From positions 108,363-172,362 of the forward strand of contig SVKX01000001.1 of the NCBI GenBank assembly GCA_015068225.1: DNA of 64,000 bases. Reading direction: 5' to 3'. Made by a program: the position numbers and the translations under genes. Below the pieces are notes generated by a model that saw nothing but the letters and a program-made list of their open reading frames with translations, was not told the origin of the DNA and did not search any database. This DNA comes from Oscillospiraceae bacterium (lineage in GTDB: Bacteria > Bacillota > Clostridia > Oscillospirales > Oscillospiraceae). Positions 16,824 to 26,062 of the stretch are shown in pieces (within the stretch, counting starts at the first letter, position 1; each line of letters starts with the position of its first letter).

Positions 16824-16937
16824 TTGGAGCCGGTAGACGGACTCGTTCAATCAAGGAGCGGCTCGGTCAAGCCCTCGCCGGCAACGCTCGTCCGCGTTGC
16901 ATTTAATCGTTCGAGTCTGTTTGAGTGCAAGCTCTGG
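16824..16937 (+). repeat. Palindromic element starting with copy of tRNA-Thr 3' end
   Basis: Bases 16824-16845 are an exact 22-bp copy of 16938-16959, the 3' end of the adjacent tRNA-Thr, so the unit repeats with a 114-bp period. The tRNA-like end (16835-16845) is matched by an inverted copy at 16912-16922. A 7-bp hairpin (16881-16887 with 16894-16900) lies inside. The architecture resembles the element at 16582. Confidence 0.6.
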
Positions 16938-16938
16938 T

Positions 16939-17014
16939 TGGAGCCGGTAGACGGACTCGAACCCCCGACCTGCTGATTACAAATCAGCTGCTCTACCAAC
17001 TGAGCTATACCGGC
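16939..17014 (-). tRNA. tRNA-Thr (anticodon TGT)
   Basis: The minus strand starts GCCGGTA (17014-17008), pairing with TACCGGC, then the discriminator T and encoded CCA (16941-16939). D-arm GCTCAGTTGGTAGAGC, anticodon loop TTTGTAA (TGT) and T-arm GGGGGTTCGAGTCC are all canonical. It is 76 nt with CCA. Confidence 0.95.
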
Positions 17015-17082
17015 GGCTCAAACAGAACATGCTTATTATAGCGACGTATACTACATTTGTCAAGTCTTTTTTTCAATTTTAG

Positions 17083-17115
17083 AGAAAAAGGCACAGGGCA
17101 TTTCTGCCCTGTGCC
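17083..17115 (-). terminator. Terminator after ileS
   Basis: An 11-bp perfect stem (17090-17100 with 17105-17115), 4-nt loop, followed on the minus strand by five T (17089-17085). It lies 9 bp past the ileS stop. Confidence 0.88.
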
Positions 17116-17123
17116 GATCATGG

Positions 17124-19910
17124 TTACAGCTCAATATCCAGCTTGGAAACAACAGCGGCACAGCGCTTGCAAAGGCCCTCTGTGTCGGCATCCATAGAGT
17201 GCATCCAGCACCGGGGACACTTGACGCCCTTGGCCTCAGAAACGCCAATGGTCAGCTGGGGCAGGTTGACACCCTGACCAACTTCAGCGCCCTCCTCGGG
17301 GGCATTCCACACGACGGCAGACACGATGCAGATCTCAGCCAGATTCACATCCGCACAGGCTGCTTTCACATCTTCCGCACCGGTGAGGCTGACCTGAGCC
17401 TCCAGCGCCTTGCCGATCCGCTTGTCAGCACGGGCCTTTTCCAGAACACCGTTGACATCGGAACGCAGCTTCATAATCAGCGCCCATTTCTCCATGGAAG
17501 CATCGTCCAGAATATAGGCGTCGAAGTTTTCGGGCATCTGGTTCAGCAGGACGTTACGGGCATCGTCACATTCCCGGTGGGGCATGGACTGCCAGATCTC
17601 GTCACAGGTGAAGGCCAGAATGGGGGCAAAGAGCTTTGCCATGGCATTTAGAATCAGGAACAGGGCAGTCTGTGCAGAGCGGCGGCGCAGGCCGTCCTTT
17701 TCCTCACAGTACAGCCGGTCCTTCAGGATATCCAGATAGAAGGAGCTGAGCTCGACCACGCAGAAATCGTTGATGGCATGGGTGACCACATGGAATTCAT
17801 AATTGTCATAGGCCTTGCGAACAGTTGCCACCAGAGCGTTCAGCTTGGTCAGCGCCCACTTATCCAGCTCTTCCAGCTGAGCCGCAGGAACCAGATTGTT
17901 GGGATCGAAGTCCGCCAGATTACCCAGGCAGTAACGGGCGGTATTGCGGAACTTCAGGTAATTCTGGGCCACCTGCTTGATGATCTCCTTGGAACAGCGG
18001 ACATCGGCGTGATAGTCGGAAGAAGCCGCCCACAGACGGATGATATCCGCGCCGAAATCTTTAATAAGATCCGCAGGATCTACGCCGTTGCCCAGAGACT
18101 TGTGCATGGCCCGGCCCTGACCGTCAACCACCCAGCCGTGGGTCAGCACCTGCTTAAAGGGAGCACCCTGCTCCAGCGCGCCGACGCTGGTCAGCAAGGA
18201 GGACTGGAACCAGCCACGGTACTGGTCTGCGCCTTCCAGATAGACATCGGCAGGCCACAACTCAGGTGTCCGGTGCATCAGGGATGCAAAGTGGGTAGAG
18301 CCGGAGTCAAACCAGCAGTCCAGCGTATCGGTCTCCTTGTCGAAGGCCTTGCTGCCGCAGTGGGGGCAGGTGAAGCCATCGGGCACCAGCTCCATGGCCT
18401 CTTTTTCAAACCAGATGTTGGAGCCGTGCTCGTCAAAGAGCCCGGAGATCTTTTCAATGGATTCCGGGGTGGAGACAGGCTTACCGCAGTCCTTGCAGTA
18501 GAACACAGGGATGGGCAGACCCCAGCGGCGCTGACGGGAAATGCACCAGTCGGCCCGCTCCCGGATCATGGATACCATCCGCTCGCCGCCCCATGCAGGA
18601 TACCACTGGACATTTTCAATAGCAGTGACAGCCTGATCCTTAAAGGATTCCACAGAGCAGAACCACTGGGGGGTAGCACGGAAGATTACAGGCTTCTTGC
18701 AGCGGTCATGATGGGGATAGGAGTGGATGATCTCTTCAGAAGCGAAGAGCATACCGCTCTCGGCCATGTCCGCCTTAATGATGGGGTTGGATTCCTCGGT
18801 CTTCAGGCCGGCATACTTGCCGGCATAGTCGGTGTGGCGGCCGTAGTCGTCCACAGGCACCACCAACTCCATACCGTAGCGCATGCAGGTCTGATAGTCG
18901 TCAGCGCCGAAGCCGGGGGCAGTGTGGACACAGCCGGTACCGCTGTCCATGGTAACATACTCGGCGTTGACAAGACGGGAGGTCTTGTCAAGGAAGGGAT
19001 GCTGGGCCAGCATATTCTCAAAGAACTGACCGGGGTAGGTGGCGAGTACTTCATAGTTCTCAAAGCCGCCCATTTTCATGGTCTTTTCCATCAGGGCCTC
19101 GGCCATGATATAGGTTTCCCCGTTTTCAGCCTTGACGAGAACATACTGATCCCGGGGGTGCAGGCAGATGCCCATATTGCCGGGCAGAGTCCAGATGGTG
19201 GTGGTCCAGATCACAAAGAACAGTTTGCTCTTGTCGAAGCCCTCCAGCTTGCCCAGATCGTCCTTCATGGGGAACTTGACATACACAGAGGTACAGGGAT
19301 CGTCCTTGTACTCAATGTCAGCCTCAGCCACAGCAGTGGCGCAGAAGGGGCACCAGGTAACAGGCTTCAGGCCCTTATAAATGTAGCCCTTGTCGAACAT
19401 CCGGCCAAAGACCTTCACTTCCTGGGCCTCGAAATGTTTATCCATGGTGCGGTAAGGATGCGCCCAGTCGCCAACAACGCCCAGACGGCGGAAACCGGCC
19501 ATCTGCTTCTGAATGAAGTCTTCAGCAAATTCCTCGCAGGCCTTCCGGAATTCCGGAACGGACATGTCCTTGTTCAGCTTCTTTTTGGAATTTTCAATGG
19601 CTCTTTCAATGGGCAGGCCATGGTTGTCCCAGCCGGGGACATAGGGAGTATAGAATCCCATCATGGCGTGGCTGCGGACGATAAAGTCCTTCAGGGTCTT
19701 ATTCAGGGCGTGGCCCATGTGGATATAGCCGTTAGAGAAGGGAGGGCCGTCATGGAGAATGAAAGGAGGAAGGCCCTTGTTCTTTTCCAGCATGGCGTTG
19801 TAAAGATCCTGCTCGTTCCACCGGTCCAGCATGCCGGGCTCCCGGGCGGGAAGACCGGCCTTCATGGGGAAGTCGGTTTTTGGGGTGATGATGGTATTTT
19901 TATAGTCCAT
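17124..19910 (-). CDS. ileS: Isoleucyl-tRNA synthetase
   Basis: This 928-residue class I synthetase has the HIGH motif as HMGH in PPFSNGYIHMGHALNKTLKD (around residue 60), VPGWDNHGLPIE, the editing-domain region, the WFDSGSTHFASL motif and a KMSKS-type motif read as MHKSLGN. At the C-terminus CPRCWMHS and CKRCAAVV form the zinc site found in bacterial IleRS. It charges tRNA-Ile with isoleucine and edits valine. Length matches the family (about 930). It follows divIVA with an intervening T-box leader, as in Bacillus ylmH-divIVA-ileS. Expression is therefore controlled by uncharged tRNA-Ile. Confidence 0.97.
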   Translation of the reverse strand: MDYKNTIITPKTDFPMKAGLPAREPGMLDRWNEQDLYNAMLEKNKGLPPFILHDGPPFSNGYIHMGHALNKTLKDFIVRSHAMMGFYTPYVPGWDNHGLPIERAIENSKKKLNKDMSVPEFRKACEEFAEDFIQKQMAGFRRLGVVGDWAHPYRTMDKHFEAQEVKVFGRMFDKGYIYKGLKPVTWCPFCATAVAEADIEYKDDPCTSVYVKFPMKDDLGKLEGFDKSKLFFVIWTTTIWTLPGNMGICLHPRDQYVLVKAENGETYIMAEALMEKTMKMGGFENYEVLATYPGQFFENMLAQHPFLDKTSRLVNAEYVTMDSGTGCVHTAPGFGADDYQTCMRYGMELVVPVDDYGRHTDYAGKYAGLKTEESNPIIKADMAESGMLFASEEIIHSYPHHDRCKKPVIFRATPQWFCSVESFKDQAVTAIENVQWYPAWGGERMVSMIRERADWCISRQRRWGLPIPVFYCKDCGKPVSTPESIEKISGLFDEHGSNIWFEKEAMELVPDGFTCPHCGSKAFDKETDTLDCWFDSGSTHFASLMHRTPELWPADVYLEGADQYRGWFQSSLLTSVGALEQGAPFKQVLTHGWVVDGQGRAMHKSLGNGVDPADLIKDFGADIIRLWAASSDYHADVRCSKEIIKQVAQNYLKFRNTARYCLGNLADFDPNNLVPAAQLEELDKWALTKLNALVATVRKAYDNYEFHVVTHAINDFCVVELSSFYLDILKDRLYCEEKDGLRRRSAQTALFLILNAMAKLFAPILAFTCDEIWQSMPHRECDDARNVLLNQMPENFDAYILDDASMEKWALIMKLRSDVNGVLEKARADKRIGKALEAQVSLTGAEDVKAACADVNLAEICIVSAVVWNAPEEGAEVGQGVNLPQLTIGVSEAKGVKCPRCWMHSMDADTEGLCKRCAAVVSKLDIEL

Positions 19911-19940
19911 TGGATTGAAACCTCCATTGTAATTTCAAAA

Positions 19941-20186
19941 TAAAAACGCCTTTGCCTCTTGCTTTAAGAGACAAAGGCGAATTGACCTCTGCGGTACCAC
20001 TCTTGTTCTGCCCTTGAGGGCAGCACTCTCCTGCGCGGTATCGGGCGCAAATCGGCGCAGCCTACATTGTCGGTGCGCTGCTCAGAGGTGATATGAGCCG
20101 TGTCTCAGCGCTGCCTTTCACCAAAGCGGCAGCTCTCTGGAGCTGAGGGGGCACGCTCACTTGTCCTCGTCAAAGCGTTGGATATG
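19941..20186 (-). promoter_or_regulatory. T-box riboswitch (Ile) with terminator
   Basis: The minus strand reads AGAGTGGTACCGCAG near 20004-19990, the T-box sequence that pairs with uncharged tRNA acceptor. A perfect 14-bp terminator stem (19947-19960 with 19966-19979) followed by TTTTT lies next to it. Upstream, Stem I features GAGGACAAGTGAG and a specifier loop with ATC at 20092-20090 followed by A, an isoleucine codon. Together these predict tRNA-Ile-controlled antitermination of ileS. Confidence 0.92.
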
Positions 20187-20193
20187 AAGATCC

Positions 20194-20883
20194 TTACCGG
20201 TTGGTAGGATCGTAGTTACGGCCAAACTGCAGATTGGCAAATTTGCTGGTAGTAGTGGCCTCGGTGGGATGCTTAGGCTCAGCTTTGGGAGCCACATCCT
20301 CCGTAGTACCCACCAGCGCTTCCAGGCTGGAAGCGATCTCGTCGGCTACGGCATCCGTATGATCCACAGTCTCGCCGGCATCCGGATCACTGTCATAGTC
20401 GTAAGCCGCGGTAGCAGCCTTGGGAGCAGGACGGTTGGCGGTCTTAATGCGCTCCAGTGCCTGAATGCAGGTGCGGATCTGATCTTCCAGCTCGTCAATC
20501 TTGGCGGCAGCTACCCGGCGGGCTTCTTCCACACGGGCATTTTCTTCCGCGATCAGTGCGTCCGCATTTTTGGAGTTTTCAGCCGCAGCGGCATTGGCGT
20601 CGCTGAGCATCTGGGTGCATTTGGTTTCGGCTTCCTTTACCATCATGTCGCAGGTTTTCTGGGCATTGACGATGGCGTCCTTCATGCTGGCTTCGTTTTT
20701 GCGGTATTCCTCCAGCTTGCCCACCAACACACGCATTTTGCTTTTCAGCAGGGCGTTTTCCTTATAAAGGGTAATGTAGTCTTCGGTCAAAGGCTCCAGG
20801 AACTCGTCCACAGCCTGCATATCGTAGCCGCCAAAAGTGGCGCGGCCGAAGGAGACCTGTTCGATTTGCTGCGGTGTAAACAT
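20194..20883 (-). CDS. divIVA: DivIVA-domain cell-division/polar protein
   Basis: The 229-residue protein opens MFTPQQIEQVSFGRATFGGYDMQ, the DivIVA membrane-binding N-terminus. A long coiled coil follows (about 40-150, rich in A/E/K heptads such as ALLKSKMRVLVGKLEEYRK), then a disordered Pro/Thr/Asp tail. DivIVA proteins sense negative curvature and recruit partners to poles and septa. Order yggS-sepF-divIVA-ileS matches the Gram-positive ylm cell-division cluster. It is 22 bp downstream of sepF. Confidence 0.9.
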   Translation of the reverse strand: MFTPQQIEQVSFGRATFGGYDMQAVDEFLEPLTEDYITLYKENALLKSKMRVLVGKLEEYRKNEASMKDAIVNAQKTCDMMVKEAETKCTQMLSDANAAAAENSKNADALIAEENARVEEARRVAAAKIDELEDQIRTCIQALERIKTANRPAPKAATAAYDYDSDPDAGETVDHTDAVADEIASSLEALVGTTEDVAPKAEPKHPTEATTTSKFANLQFGRNYDPTNR

Positions 20884-20905
20884 ATTCTATCCTTTCTTTG
20901 GGAGC

Positions 20906-21424
20906 TTAGATGTAGCTCTCAACCTCACTCTGAAGATTTTCCAGATCGCCAACAACATCCATGTTGTGGGGGCAGAACAGATAAGTAGACTGGGCTACCT
21001 TCTTGACCTTGCCGTCCAGGGCATAGGCACAGCCGGACAAGAAATCAACGACGCGGCGGGCCATAGCCTTATCAACATTTTCCATATTTACAATGACGGC
21101 CTTCTTATTGCGCAGGTGATCCGCGGCGGTGGAGGTGTCATTGAAATTGGCGGGGTGGAACAGGACTACTTCCTGCTTATTATGGATGCTGACCACCTGG
21201 CCGCTGAAGCCGGAAGCAGTGCTGCCGGTGGAGGCAGTGGCGCTGTAGCCGGTATCGTCGCTGGAAGAAACACTGAAAGCAGAGGCGCGGCGCTGACGGG
21301 CAGGGCGCTCAGGAGCGGCTTCTTCTTCAAAGGCTTCTACACCGTCTTCTTCCTCGTCGTACTCATCGTACTCATCGTCGGCGTAGGGCTGTGCAAACTT
21401 CTTAACATTATCCCAAAAACTCAT
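20906..21424 (-). CDS. sepF: SepF cell-division protein
   Basis: The 172-residue protein starts MSFWDNVKKFAQPYADDEY, an amphipathic membrane-binding N-terminus, followed by an acidic, low-complexity linker, and then the SepF domain (about 85-172: VVLFHPANFNDTSTAADHL, KKAVIVNMENVDKAMARRVVDFLSGCAYALDGKVKKV). SepF tethers FtsZ to the membrane and aligns protofilaments. The chosen ATG at 21424 has AGGAGG 9 nt upstream; a longer frame reaching 21451 lacks such a site. It sits between yggS and divIVA. Confidence 0.92.
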   Translation of the reverse strand: MSFWDNVKKFAQPYADDEYDEYDEEEDGVEAFEEEAAPERPARQRRASAFSVSSSDDTGYSATASTGSTASGFSGQVVSIHNKQEVVLFHPANFNDTSTAADHLRNKKAVIVNMENVDKAMARRVVDFLSGCAYALDGKVKKVAQSTYLFCPHNMDVVGDLENLQSEVESYI

Positions 21425-21453
21425 TATCTGTATCCTCCTGTATGTTCGCATCT

Positions 21454-22161
21454 TTATGGATGAGGTCTTGAATAATTCCTCGGACCAAATATGGCTGTGC
21501 CCACACGGATCATGGTGCTGCCGCAGCAGATGGCTTCAGCAAAATCTCCGGACATACCCATAGACAGAATTTCCATAAATACATTATCGCTTTTTTTTGC
21601 CATTATGTCAACAGAAAGGTTGCACATTTCTTGAAAAAATTTGCGGCTATCCACCGAATTTTGGCAGATTGGGGGAATGGCCATAAGCCCTTTTACCCGA
21701 ATATTGGGAAAATCAGAAAGGACTTCCAGAATTTGCCATATTTCCTTCGTGGAAAATCCGCTTTTGCTGTCTTCATTGCCGATGTTGATTTCCAGCAGGA
21801 CATCCTGAATAACATTCTGGCGGGCAGCTTCCTGCTGGATGGCCTGCAGGAGCTTTATCCGGTCCACGCTCTGGATCAGATCTACTTTGCCCACCACCTG
21901 CCGGACCTTGTTGGTCTGCAGATGGCCAATGAAGTGAACCGGCACACCGGCGTAAGCATTTTGGGAAAGCTTTTCCGTCAGCTCCTGAACCCGGTTTTCT
22001 CCGCAGCAGTCAACACCGGCACGGATGGCTTCTCTGACTGCCTCGGCATCGTTCGTTTTTGTGGCGGCGCAGAGCAGGATGCTCTTGGGATCCCGCCCGG
22101 CTTTCATGGCGGCGTCTATAATCTGAGCGCGAATGGCGGCTACATTTTCGGCAATGGACAT
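21454..22161 (-). CDS. yggS: YggS-family PLP-binding protein
   Basis: The 235-residue alanine-racemase-fold protein has CAATKTNDAEAV, in which the lysine binds pyridoxal phosphate, the family motif GENRVQELTEK, HFIGHLQTNKVR, and SMGMSGDFAEAI, IRVGTAIFGPR at the C-terminus. YggS (YlmE, PLPBP) controls vitamin B6 and amino-acid balance rather than catalysing racemisation. It is the ylmE position next to sepF in the ylm cluster. Length agrees with the family. Confidence 0.93.
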   Translation of the reverse strand: MSIAENVAAIRAQIIDAAMKAGRDPKSILLCAATKTNDAEAVREAIRAGVDCCGENRVQELTEKLSQNAYAGVPVHFIGHLQTNKVRQVVGKVDLIQSVDRIKLLQAIQQEAARQNVIQDVLLEINIGNEDSKSGFSTKEIWQILEVLSDFPNIRVKGLMAIPPICQNSVDSRKFFQEMCNLSVDIMAKKSDNVFMEILSMGMSGDFAEAICCGSTMIRVGTAIFGPRNYSRPHP

Positions 22162-22199
22162 AACAATAGACCCTTTCTATGTCTGAATGAACGCACAAA

Positions 22200-22221
22200 G
22201 GCGACGGTATGCTCCGTCGCC
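22200..22221 (-). terminator. Hairpin after hfq
   Basis: An 8-bp perfect G/C-rich stem (22200-22207 with 22214-22221) with a 6-nt loop, starting 12 bp past the hfq stop. The following minus-strand bases read TTTGTG, a short, imperfect T-run, so termination is probable but not certain. Confidence 0.6.
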
Positions 22222-22233
22222 CTGTGACATTTG

Positions 22234-22464
22234 CTATGGGGTGGGGGTTGCGGCCTTCAGGGGCTTCATGGGTGCAAGGGTGGAGATGGCGTGCTTGTAG
22301 ATCATCTGCTGCTTGCCATCGGATACCAGTACCACCACGAAGCTGTCATAACCGGTGATAATCCCCCGGAGCTGAAAGCCATTCATCAAAAAGAGCGTCA
22401 CCGGAACCCGATCCCGCCGTACCTCCTTTAAAATGGCCTCCTGTAAATTGTTGGCTTCTGACAT
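22234..22464 (-). CDS. hfq: RNA chaperone Hfq
   Basis: The 76-residue protein has Sm1 ([31 protein letters not shown]) and Sm2 with YKHAISTL, the conserved YKHAISxI motif. The hexameric ring binds poly-A/U RNA and small RNAs. It directly follows miaA on the same strand, the widespread miaA-hfq arrangement. Length is normal for Firmicutes. Confidence 0.95.
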   Translation of the reverse strand: MSEANNLQEAILKEVRRDRVPVTLFLMNGFQLRGIITGYDSFVVVLVSDGKQQMIYKHAISTLAPMKPLKAATPTP

Positions 22465-22516
22465 ATGTATACCTTCTTTCTTTGAAATGTTCGGGACACA
22501 TACATCTTACCATTTT

Positions 22517-23446
22517 TTAATTGTCGGTTTCGTTCACAAGCTGTCGTGCCCGCAGGAGAATTCTGTCAAAATCCTCAGGGCCGGAGCGAATCAGCCAGTG
22601 CATATTGGGGTTGCGCCGGAACCATGTCAGCTGGCGCTTGGCATAGCGGCGGGAGGATTGCTGTACCTGAGCCGCAGCCTCTGCGATGGTGCATTTTCCT
22701 GCCAGTGCGTCTACGAATTCCTTGTAACCAATGGCCTGCATGGCGGTACATTTTTCCGGAATGCCCTCTGCAAGAAGGGTAGTTATTTCCTCCACAAGTC
22801 CCTGCTTTAACATAAGCTCCACCCGCAGGTCGATCCGGCGGTACAGCTGCGACCGGTCTTCAAAATCCAGACCCAGCCACAAGGGGGTGTATTTGGGTGG
22901 AATTGCCTGGGTTTTCTTGTTATGCTCCGTAATGGTCTGGCCGGTTTCGTAATAAACCTCCAGCGCGCGGATCAGTCGCTTGCGGTCATGGATCCGCTCT
23001 GCGGCTTCCGGATCAATGCTTTTCAGCAGGGCGCGCATGGCTTCCATGCCCTCCCGGTCGGCCTGTTCTTCCAGTTTTTCCCGCATTCCGGTGGAGGGAA
23101 AGGGTGCAAAATCGTTTCCCTTTATCAGCGCGTCCATGTAAAGACCGGTGCCGCCGGCAATGACGGCGGTTTTTCCCCGGGCGAGCACATCCTGCAGAAT
23201 GGTGTCTGCCATAGCGCAGTATTTGCTAACGGAAAAATCCTCCCACGGGTCTGCCACATCGATCATATGATGGGGAATTCCCTGCATTTCTTCTTTTGTG
23301 GGCTTGGCGGTGCCGATATCCATGCGGCGGTAAACCTGCATGGAGTCGCAGGAGATCACCTCGCCGTCAAAGGCTTTGGCCAGCTCCACGGCCAGTGCTG
23401 TTTTTCCGGAGGCGGTAGGCCCTGCGATGCATATGATGTTGTTCAT
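22517..23446 (-). CDS. miaA: tRNA dimethylallyltransferase MiaA
   Basis: The 309-residue protein carries the P-loop AGPTASGKTALAVELA at residue 8, DSMQVYRRMDIGTAKPT, GTGLYMDALIKG, and ERIHDRKRLIRALEVY. It adds a dimethylallyl group to A37 of tRNAs reading UNN codons; MiaB, also encoded in this block, further thiomethylates the base. It precedes hfq and follows mutL by 28 bp. Confidence 0.97.
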   Translation of the reverse strand: MNNIICIAGPTASGKTALAVELAKAFDGEVISCDSMQVYRRMDIGTAKPTKEEMQGIPHHMIDVADPWEDFSVSKYCAMADTILQDVLARGKTAVIAGGTGLYMDALIKGNDFAPFPSTGMREKLEEQADREGMEAMRALLKSIDPEAAERIHDRKRLIRALEVYYETGQTITEHNKKTQAIPPKYTPLWLGLDFEDRSQLYRRIDLRVELMLKQGLVEEITTLLAEGIPEKCTAMQAIGYKEFVDALAGKCTIAEAAAQVQQSSRRYAKRQLTWFRRNPNMHWLIRSGPEDFDRILLRARQLVNETDN

Positions 23447-23474
23447 GGGGCTTACCTCCTGATGGAAGGATATT

Positions 23475-25361
23475 TTAGGTTCGTTTGAACTGCTTTTCCA
23501 GCTGCTGTTTGCTTAAAGATACGCAGATGGGTCTGCCGTGGGGGCAGTATTTCAGATCTTCCCGGGCCATGACCTGCTTTACCAGTGCCAGCAGCTCCTT
23601 TTCATCGCTGAGCCAGCCGGCTTTGATGGCTGCTTTGCAGGCAACGGTGTGCAGCAATTCATCCCGGACGGAATCTTTTCTTTCTCGGCGTCCCCGCAGA
23701 AGGTCGGCAGCCAGAGATTCTGCAGCCTCTGCTGCCATATCCGGGGAAAGATCCATGGGGATCTGCCGCAGCAAAACAGTATTATCTCCAAATTCATCAA
23801 TCTCAAAGCCCAGCTCTTCCAAAAGATCGGCATTTGCGATCAGCTGGGCAGCGCCATCGGCGCTGAGGCGGACGGGAATGGGTGCAAGCAGCATCTGAGA
23901 GCTAATGGCCTCCTGATTGGCTTTCAGCTTTTCAAACAATATGCGCTCATGGGCGGCGTGCTTATCAATAAGATAGGCATCCTCACCTTGCTCGACAATA
24001 ATATAGCTGTTGTAAAGCTGGCCCACCATCCGCCATGGGATGGGTGCCGGCATAGTAAGTTCTTCCTGCTCGGTTTCCGGCTCAGACACCTGTACCGGAG
24101 GGGCAGGGACAGGTTTTGCAGGGATGGGGGCAAAAACGGTTGGTGTCATGACCGACTCCCGCAAGGAACTTTGCAGCTGCCGCTCCACTGCCGCAGCCAC
24201 AGCAGCGGCGGCTTCTTTCTTCGGCTGGGGTGCATCCTTGACCGCGGCGGAGAAGGTTTTGTACTCCTCGGCGGACATGGTGCGGAAAAAGCTCTGCTGC
24301 TTGGGCGCTGGAGCCGGCTCTTTGGCAGGCTGTGTAGGCGTGGTATTGGGCCGGAATTGGATCTGGGGGCGGTCAGTCTGCTTGTTCAGCGCTGCCAGCA
24401 CGCCGTAATGCACGCAATCAAATACAGCTTTTTCCGAAAGAAATTTCACCTCAGTCTTGGCTGGATGCACATTCACATCCACCGCGTTGGCAGGAATGGT
24501 CAGGCGCAGCACGCAGGCAGGGAATTTTCCGGTCATGATCTGGTTGCGGTAGGCTTCTTCCAGCGCCGCCACCAAAAGCTTGGACTTTACCGGCCGGTCA
24601 TTGACAAAAAAGGTCTGAAAGCTACGACTGGGCCGGGCGTCAGTGGGCTTGCTCACATAGCCGGTAAGGGTATAGCCGTCCCACCGGCTTTCTACCGGAA
24701 CCATTTTTGCAAAATCTCTGCCGTAGACGCAGTAGACTGCGGCCTGCAGCTCGCCGGTGCCGGGGGTGGACAGGACTTGCTTGCCGTCCCGCAGGAGGGT
24801 AAACGCCACCTCCGGATGGGCAAGGGCCTGCATCTGCACCGCAGCGGCAACCTTGCCGCCTTCAACGGTGTCGGATTTCATAAATTTCATGCGGGCAGGG
24901 GTGTTGAAAAATAGATCCCGAATGATGATGGTAGTGCCGTCAGGGCAGCCTGCCTCAGATTCCTCCGTAATGACGCCGGCTTCCAGATGCAGACTGGTGC
25001 CGGAAAGAGAAGCCGCGGTCTTGGTCAGCAGATCGATGCGGCTGACAGATGCAATGGCCGCCAGGGCTTCACCCCGAAAGCCCATGGTGGAAATGGCAGC
25101 CAAATCCTCCGCAGTGCGCAGCTTGGATGTAGCATGGCGCAAAAAGGCGGTACGGGCGTCGGCGGCCTCCATGCCGCAGCCATTGTCCGTGACCCGCAGG
25201 AAGGTCATACCACCGTCCCGGATCTCCACAGTGACCTTGGTAGCACCTGCGTCCACTGCGTTTTCCAGAAGCTCTTTTACCACAGAGGCAGGACGCTCCA
25301 CCACCTCGCCGGCGGCGATAAGATTGGCTACATGCTGGGATAATTGAATGATTTTCGGCAT
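23475..25361 (-). CDS. mutL: DNA mismatch repair protein MutL
   Basis: The 628-residue protein begins with a GHKL ATPase: ELLENAVDAGATKVTVEI, TDNGCGMEAADA, MGFRGEALAAIASV. A Pro/Ala-rich linker follows (about 330-430), then the dimerisation/endonuclease domain. The latter contains DKHAAHERILFEKL (the DxHAxxExxxxE-type metal motif), LLAPI, ACKAAIKAG and the CPHGRP motif near the end. This makes it an endonuclease-competent MutL that nicks the new strand after MutS recognition. It lies next to mutS, separated by a small CPBP gene, in one orientation. Confidence 0.96.
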   Translation of the reverse strand: MPKIIQLSQHVANLIAAGEVVERPASVVKELLENAVDAGATKVTVEIRDGGMTFLRVTDNGCGMEAADARTAFLRHATSKLRTAEDLAAISTMGFRGEALAAIASVSRIDLLTKTAASLSGTSLHLEAGVITEESEAGCPDGTTIIIRDLFFNTPARMKFMKSDTVEGGKVAAAVQMQALAHPEVAFTLLRDGKQVLSTPGTGELQAAVYCVYGRDFAKMVPVESRWDGYTLTGYVSKPTDARPSRSFQTFFVNDRPVKSKLLVAALEEAYRNQIMTGKFPACVLRLTIPANAVDVNVHPAKTEVKFLSEKAVFDCVHYGVLAALNKQTDRPQIQFRPNTTPTQPAKEPAPAPKQQSFFRTMSAEEYKTFSAAVKDAPQPKKEAAAAVAAAVERQLQSSLRESVMTPTVFAPIPAKPVPAPPVQVSEPETEQEELTMPAPIPWRMVGQLYNSYIIVEQGEDAYLIDKHAAHERILFEKLKANQEAISSQMLLAPIPVRLSADGAAQLIANADLLEELGFEIDEFGDNTVLLRQIPMDLSPDMAAEAAESLAADLLRGRRERKDSVRDELLHTVACKAAIKAGWLSDEKELLALVKQVMAREDLKYCPHGRPICVSLSKQQLEKQFKRT

Positions 25362-25365
25362 GGTA

Positions 25366-26061
25366 TCACCTCACAGAAAAAATGCCCAGTGCATTGATAA
25401 ATGCGTGGATCGTAATGGGGGCAAGGATCGTGCCGGATTTTTGGTAGGCCCAGCCAAGGCAGATGCCGGCGGGGATGTACTGCACAAAGCAGACCAGCAG
25501 AATATCAAGGGGGTAGTTTCCCAGATAGCCCAGCACATGGATGGCGCAAAATACCGGCACGGATACCAGATATGCTGCCACAGTGCTCTTTTTCAGCAGC
25601 GAGCCAAAAATAAGGCCGCGATACAGACTTTCCTCCACCACTGGCACGAGAAACACCGTGCAGAAGGCGATCAGCGGGAAATTCCAGGTCAGCAAAGCGC
25701 CTACCTGACCGTCATTGACATTGGAAAAGTGGGGCATCAGGGTATAGATCCAGATAGAGAGCTGGCTGGTCATAAGGTGGTAGGCAAAAAAGGCAACCAG
25801 ACAAATCAGCAGCACATGACCCGGCTGCTGGATCAGTGCCTTTACAGATCCTGCCCAGAAGTGCCGGAAAAGCACAAGCACAGCTATAAATTCCAAAAGA
25901 AACACGGCGAAATTCTGCTCTGTAATGCTGGTTTTTGGGAATAAAAGCTGAACACTGAATCCAATAAGCCGGGGGAGAACCAGCAGCTGCAGGACTAGAA
26001 ACACCAGTCCTGCCCTTTGCTCCCGGGCTGACATGGTAACAACAGAATCGTTTTTTTGCAT
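25366..26061 (-). CDS. CPBP-family intramembrane protease
   Basis: The 231-residue membrane protein has several hydrophobic helices and the CPBP (Abi/CAAX protease) motif VVEESLYRGLIF (EExxxR) at about residue 124, FCAIHVLGYL and a final histidine-bearing helix TIHAFINALG. These form the glutamate/histidine metal site. Members process prenylated or bacteriocin-like peptides and act in immunity or stress. It is inserted between mutS (1 bp) and mutL (4 bp) in the same operon, so it is expressed with mismatch repair genes, though no link is known. Confidence 0.85.
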   Translation of the reverse strand: MQKNDSVVTMSAREQRAGLVFLVLQLLVLPRLIGFSVQLLFPKTSITEQNFAVFLLEFIAVLVLFRHFWAGSVKALIQQPGHVLLICLVAFFAYHLMTSQLSIWIYTLMPHFSNVNDGQVGALLTWNFPLIAFCTVFLVPVVEESLYRGLIFGSLLKKSTVAAYLVSVPVFCAIHVLGYLGNYPLDILLVCFVQYIPAGICLGWAYQKSGTILAPITIHAFINALGIFSVR

Positions 26062-26062
26062 A

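Noticed and set aside
17778..19943. Long plus-strand frame opposite ileS
   Set aside because: Shadow of ileS, with no ribosome site or family signature.
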